Positions 16,204 to 18,318 of a stretch of DNA of 18,318 bases are shown here, in pieces. The notes beneath the pieces were generated by a model. That model saw nothing but the letters and a program-made list of their open reading frames with translations. It was not told where the DNA came from and searched no databases. Numbering within the stretch: position 1 is the first letter of the stretch; every line of letters starts with the position of its first letter. The translations under genes were made by a program, and so were the position numbers. Source of the DNA: CALAZP01 sp041164265 (GTDB lineage: Bacteria; Bacteroidota; Bacteroidia; Chitinophagales; Saprospiraceae); NCBI GenBank assembly GCA_041164265.1, contig JBEAPR010000013.1, forward strand, positions 1 through 18,318. Direction: 5' to 3'.

Positions 16204-16596
16204 TCAACGGTATAAATCCAATAGTGCGTAATTTCCTATTTTGAGGGAATCGCCTCCATTAAACTTATAAAGAAGATTGATATAGTCGCGATAGTAGTTG
16301 CCCGTTACGTCAGTGGTATCTACTGCTAATCTTAGGATAAAGGCATTTTGCATGCCTTGTGCTTTTTTGAAGGTGGTTCTATCTTGGACAAAAACAACCT
16401 CATCAGGTCTTTTGATCCCTAGCTTTACCTGACTGATAGCATGTTCGGTTAGCATATTCTCCACGGTAATTTTTTGGCTGGATTGTGAAAAATCACTATT
16501 ACTAGGATTAGAAGCAGCCCCTTCATGATTATTTGAAGGCTGTGAGGTACATCCTATTAAAATAATGAAGACAATAAATGATATAGTTTTGGGCAC
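16204..16596 (-). CDS. Small putative lipoprotein of unknown function
   Basis: The reading frame encodes 130 residues. It starts at a GTG (complement of 16594-16596); an in-frame TGA seven codons upstream and no nearby ATG make this the only sensible start. Residues 4-16 form a lipoprotein signal (ISFIVFIILIGC) with Cys16 as lipidation site. A Ser/Asn-rich linker (about 17-45) follows, then a short globular part (about 45-130) with DEVVFVQDRTTF, NAFILRLAVDTTDVTGNYYR and a C-terminal YALLDLYR. I do not recognise the family. It lies 45 bp upstream of the DPP-IV-like gene in the same direction and could be the first gene of that cluster. Outer or inner membrane placement cannot be decided. Confidence 0.75.
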   Translation of the reverse strand: MPKTISFIVFIILIGCTSQPSNNHEGAASNPSNSDFSQSSQKITVENMLTEHAISQVKLGIKRPDEVVFVQDRTTFKKAQGMQNAFILRLAVDTTDVTGNYYRDYINLLYKFNGGDSLKIGNYALLDLYR

Positions 16597-16690
16597 TTTA
16601 CGTGGAATTTGGATTCAAAATAACTAATATTTGTTAAAAATAAATTTTTTTCGAGGAATAGTGAATAATTAAGTGTTGATTGTCATAGAG

Positions 16691-16721
16691 TTGTAAAGAG
16701 TAAAAAAAGAGATTACTTTTG
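16691..16721 (+). promoter_or_regulatory. TerC-gene promoter, TTG-N20-TAnnTTTG
   Basis: TTG (16691-16693) and TACTTTTG (16714-16721) are separated by exactly 20 bp, a full match to the Bacteroidota -33/-7 consensus and the same spacing as the rpoD promoter. The expected transcript starts about 13-16 nt before the ATG at 16741, leaving too short a leader for a riboswitch. Confidence 0.72.
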
Positions 16722-16727
16722 CGCAAA
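16718..16727. promoter_or_regulatory. Perfect palindrome over the TerC-gene -7 element and start site
   Basis: TTTGCGCAAA is a perfect 10-bp palindrome that begins inside the -7 element and runs to the expected transcription start. A bound repressor here would block the promoter. This is a candidate operator by position and symmetry only; a 10-bp palindrome can arise by chance. Confidence 0.3.
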
Positions 16728-16740
16728 TGTCAAAAATAGT

Positions 16741-17694
16741 ATGTTGATTTGGATTGCATTTTTAGTTTTAGTTTTCGTCCTGCTGGCTTTGGACCTTGGG
16801 GTTTTCAACAAAAAAGCGCATACTATTTCCTTCAGAGAAGCTATTAGATGGACCACCCTTTGGGTGAGTTTGGCGTTACTCTTCAGTGGAGTTATTTACT
16901 ATTTGTACGATCAAGGATTGGTCGAAAACCCAGAGGGTTTAACCGCTAAAGGAGCTTTGCTTAAATACTTAACGGGATATTTGGTGGAGCAGTCATTGAG
17001 CATGGACAATATTTTTGTTATTGCAGTAATTTTTAGCTATTTCAAAGTCCCGGGTGATTATCAGCATCGAGTCTTATTCTGGGGAATATTAGGAGCTTTA
17101 GTTTTTAGAGGTCTCATGATCTTTTTAGGCGTAATTCTGTTGGCCAAATTTGGTTGGATGATGTATGTCTTTGGAGGATTTCTTTTGTACTCTGCTTTTA
17201 AGATGATTGGGGGCGATGATCATGTTAGTTTGGAAGACAATCCCACTATCAAACTTTTAAAAAGAGTATTTCCTGTTACCAAAGACTATCACGGAGATAA
17301 GTTTTTCGTGAAGATTCAGGGCCTCTGGATGGCTACTCCTTTATTTGTAGCTTTATTGATTGTGGAAACCACTGATATCATGTTTGCCTTCGATAGCATT
17401 CCTGCCATATTTGCCATTACGACGGATCCTTTTCTGGTATTTACTTCTAATATTTTTGCCATTTTAGGATTGCGGTCTTTGTATTTTGTTTTAGCGGCAG
17501 TTATCGATAAGTTCACCTATTTGAAATACAGTTTGGTAGCCATTTTAGTCTTCGTTGGTTTGAAGATGATTTTACACGAATGGGTTCATTTACCAGAGTG
17601 GGCCTCCTTGGCCTTCATTATTTTGGCTTTATCTACCGGAGTGATGGTATCTGTAGCAGCCAATCGAAAGAAACCTTCTGGGATTGAGGGATAA
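16741..17694 (+). CDS. TerC/Alx-family integral membrane protein (probable metal transporter)
   Basis: This 317-residue protein is close in length to E. coli Alx. It has eight to nine hydrophobic segments and the family's conserved acidic motifs inside them: LDLGVF (Asp18), LVEQSLSMDN (Glu83, Asp89) and VETTDIMFAFDSIPA (Glu209, Asp212, Asp218). Several TerC-family members export manganese or supply it to secreted enzymes; older work ties the name to tellurite resistance. It acts in the inner membrane. It starts at the ATG 20 bp after a clear promoter and is monocistronic or read into the following YfhO gene, 71 bp downstream. No yybP-ykoY manganese riboswitch is present, so control, if any, would be at the promoter. 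Confidence 0.94.
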   Translation: MLIWIAFLVLVFVLLALDLGVFNKKAHTISFREAIRWTTLWVSLALLFSGVIYYLYDQGLVENPEGLTAKGALLKYLTGYLVEQSLSMDNIFVIAVIFSYFKVPGDYQHRVLFWGILGALVFRGLMIFLGVILLAKFGWMMYVFGGFLLYSAFKMIGGDDHVSLEDNPTIKLLKRVFPVTKDYHGDKFFVKIQGLWMATPLFVALLIVETTDIMFAFDSIPAIFAITTDPFLVFTSNIFAILGLRSLYFVLAAVIDKFTYLKYSLVAILVFVGLKMILHEWVHLPEWASLAFIILALSTGVMVSVAANRKKPSGIEG

Positions 17695-17765
17695 AATGGC
17701 ATGTACTAGATTTCTTTTTTTTATTTTGCACTTTGATTGTTGAATTCTGTCAAATTTGAAAATAC

Positions 17766-18318
17766 ATGACATCTAATAATACTTGGTTGAAACACCTTTT
17801 AGCTATTCTATTTCTACTTTTGGTCAATGTGGTTTATTTTTTTCCTCAGATACAAGGTAAGGTTTTACGGCAGGGGGATTTGGTATCCAGCGACCAAGGC
17901 TATAAAGCGGTAGCGGAATACAGTGAAAAGTTTGATAAAACATACTTTTGGAATCCAGCACAATTTGGGGGCATGCCCATATTGACAAATGCTGCCAATC
18001 CAATGAATTTGGTTTCTAATATTTATGATTATTACAATAGATTATTACCAGATCCCATTGGCATGTACTTTATGGGCTGCTTGTTGATGTATTTGCTATT
18101 CATTATGCTGGGCTTGTCACCTATGTTAGCTGCCATCTCCTCCTTTCCGGTCGTATATGGATCTGGGACATTGATTTTGTGGGGTGCAGGACATGCGGCT
18201 AAGATCAGAACCTTAATATTTACGCCTCTTTTGATTGGAGGCGTTTGGAAGATATTTGAAGAGCGCAAATACTTGATGGGGTTTTTGCTTTTGACATTAG
18301 GCTTTTCCTTTAGTTTTT
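17766..18318 (+). CDS. YfhO-family multi-pass membrane protein (3' end outside window)
   Basis: The frame opens with ATG at 17766 and stays open to the window edge: 184 codons plus one base. The start gives a short charged N terminus, then a first membrane segment (about 8-27). An outward loop follows, with RQGD (35-38) and the FGGMP motif (67-71), typical of Bacteroidota YfhO-like proteins. Further membrane segments lie at about 98-116, 118-140, 148-164 and 168 onward. Family members are large GT-C-like membrane proteins, some implicated in glycosylation of cell-wall or surface polymers; the function in this group is not established. It follows the TerC gene by 71 bp, a gap with no exact TAnnTTTG; a near match, CAAATTTG (17751-17758), sits 7 bp before the ATG inside the palindrome TCAAATTTGA. 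Confidence 0.85.
   Translation, partial: MTSNNTWLKHLLAILFLLLVNVVYFFPQIQGKVLRQGDLVSSDQGYKAVAEYSEKFDKTYFWNPAQFGGMPILTNAANPMNLVSNIYDYYNRLLPDPIGMYFMGCLLMYLLFIMLGLSPMLAAISSFPVVYGSGTLILWGAGHAAKIRTLIFTPLLIGGVWKIFEERKYLMGFLLLTLGFSFSF

Noticed and set aside
16694..16740. Manganese (yybP-ykoY) riboswitch before the TerC-family gene
   Set aside because: The predicted leader is under 20 nt and no paired aptamer structure is visible.
17750..17759. TCAAATTTGA palindrome as operator or promoter of the YfhO-family gene
   Set aside because: It contains only a partial -7 match and no TTG at the right distance; a 10-bp AT-rich palindrome is easily chance.

Overview
The window reads as an ordinary chromosomal stretch of a Bacteroidota bacterium. 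My best guess is Saprospirales (Lewinella-like), but the order is inference. The evidence is: two secreted proteins with different type IX secretion (T9SS) C-terminal domains (a type A 'YPNP...GIYLI' tail and a type B 'FLPNAFTPNxDGxN' tail); a short 289-residue primary sigma factor lacking region 1.1; AT-rich promoters of the Bacteroidota type (TAnnTTTG at about -7, with TTG near -33); and a secreted DPP-IV-type peptidase and a DUF1080 protein. Composition looks even from end to end. I see no insertion sequence, integrase, phage gene, CRISPR array, tRNA or rRNA. No stretch over 300 bp lacks a gene; the largest gap is 184 bp (9886-10069).

Layout. Positions 3-4370 (+) hold the 3' part of a very long secreted protein built from about 111-residue, two-cysteine repeats and ending in a type A sorting tail. 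It meets tail to tail with a leftward block: ribosomal protein L19 (rplS, own promoter), a PKD-domain type B T9SS protein, and an S41 C-terminal processing peptidase that lies 4 bp upstream of the PKD gene and is probably co-transcribed with it. A divergent gap with two palindromes separates the peptidase from an Lrp/AsnC regulator (+). The 3' end of that regulator overlaps the 3' end of the primary sigma gene rpoD (-) by 16 bp. Rightward then come a small START-like protein and korA-korB, a 2-oxoacid:ferredoxin oxidoreductase whose genes overlap by 20 bp. A perfect 10-bp-arm hairpin that includes the korB stop codon separates korB from a leftward cluster transcribed in the order lipoprotein, DPP-IV-like peptidase, DUF1080 protein. 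A TerC/Alx-family membrane protein (+) and the first 184 codons of a YfhO-family membrane protein (+) close the window.

How the parts relate. The window mixes housekeeping genes (L19, sigma, KorAB, TerC) with envelope and secretion genes (two T9SS cargos, a periplasmic protease, secreted peptidase and hydrolase-like proteins). The presence of rpoD alongside clear TAnnTTTG promoters, two of them with TTG exactly 20 bp upstream, gives an internally consistent picture of housekeeping transcription. korA looks essentially leaderless. I find no convincing new defence, mobile or signalling system. The items most worth a second look are the cysteine-paired repeat architecture of the first protein, the leaderless korA promoter with an inverted repeat at its -33 position, the palindromes at the peptidase/Lrp and terC promoters, and the uncharacterised small lipoprotein heading the peptidase cluster.
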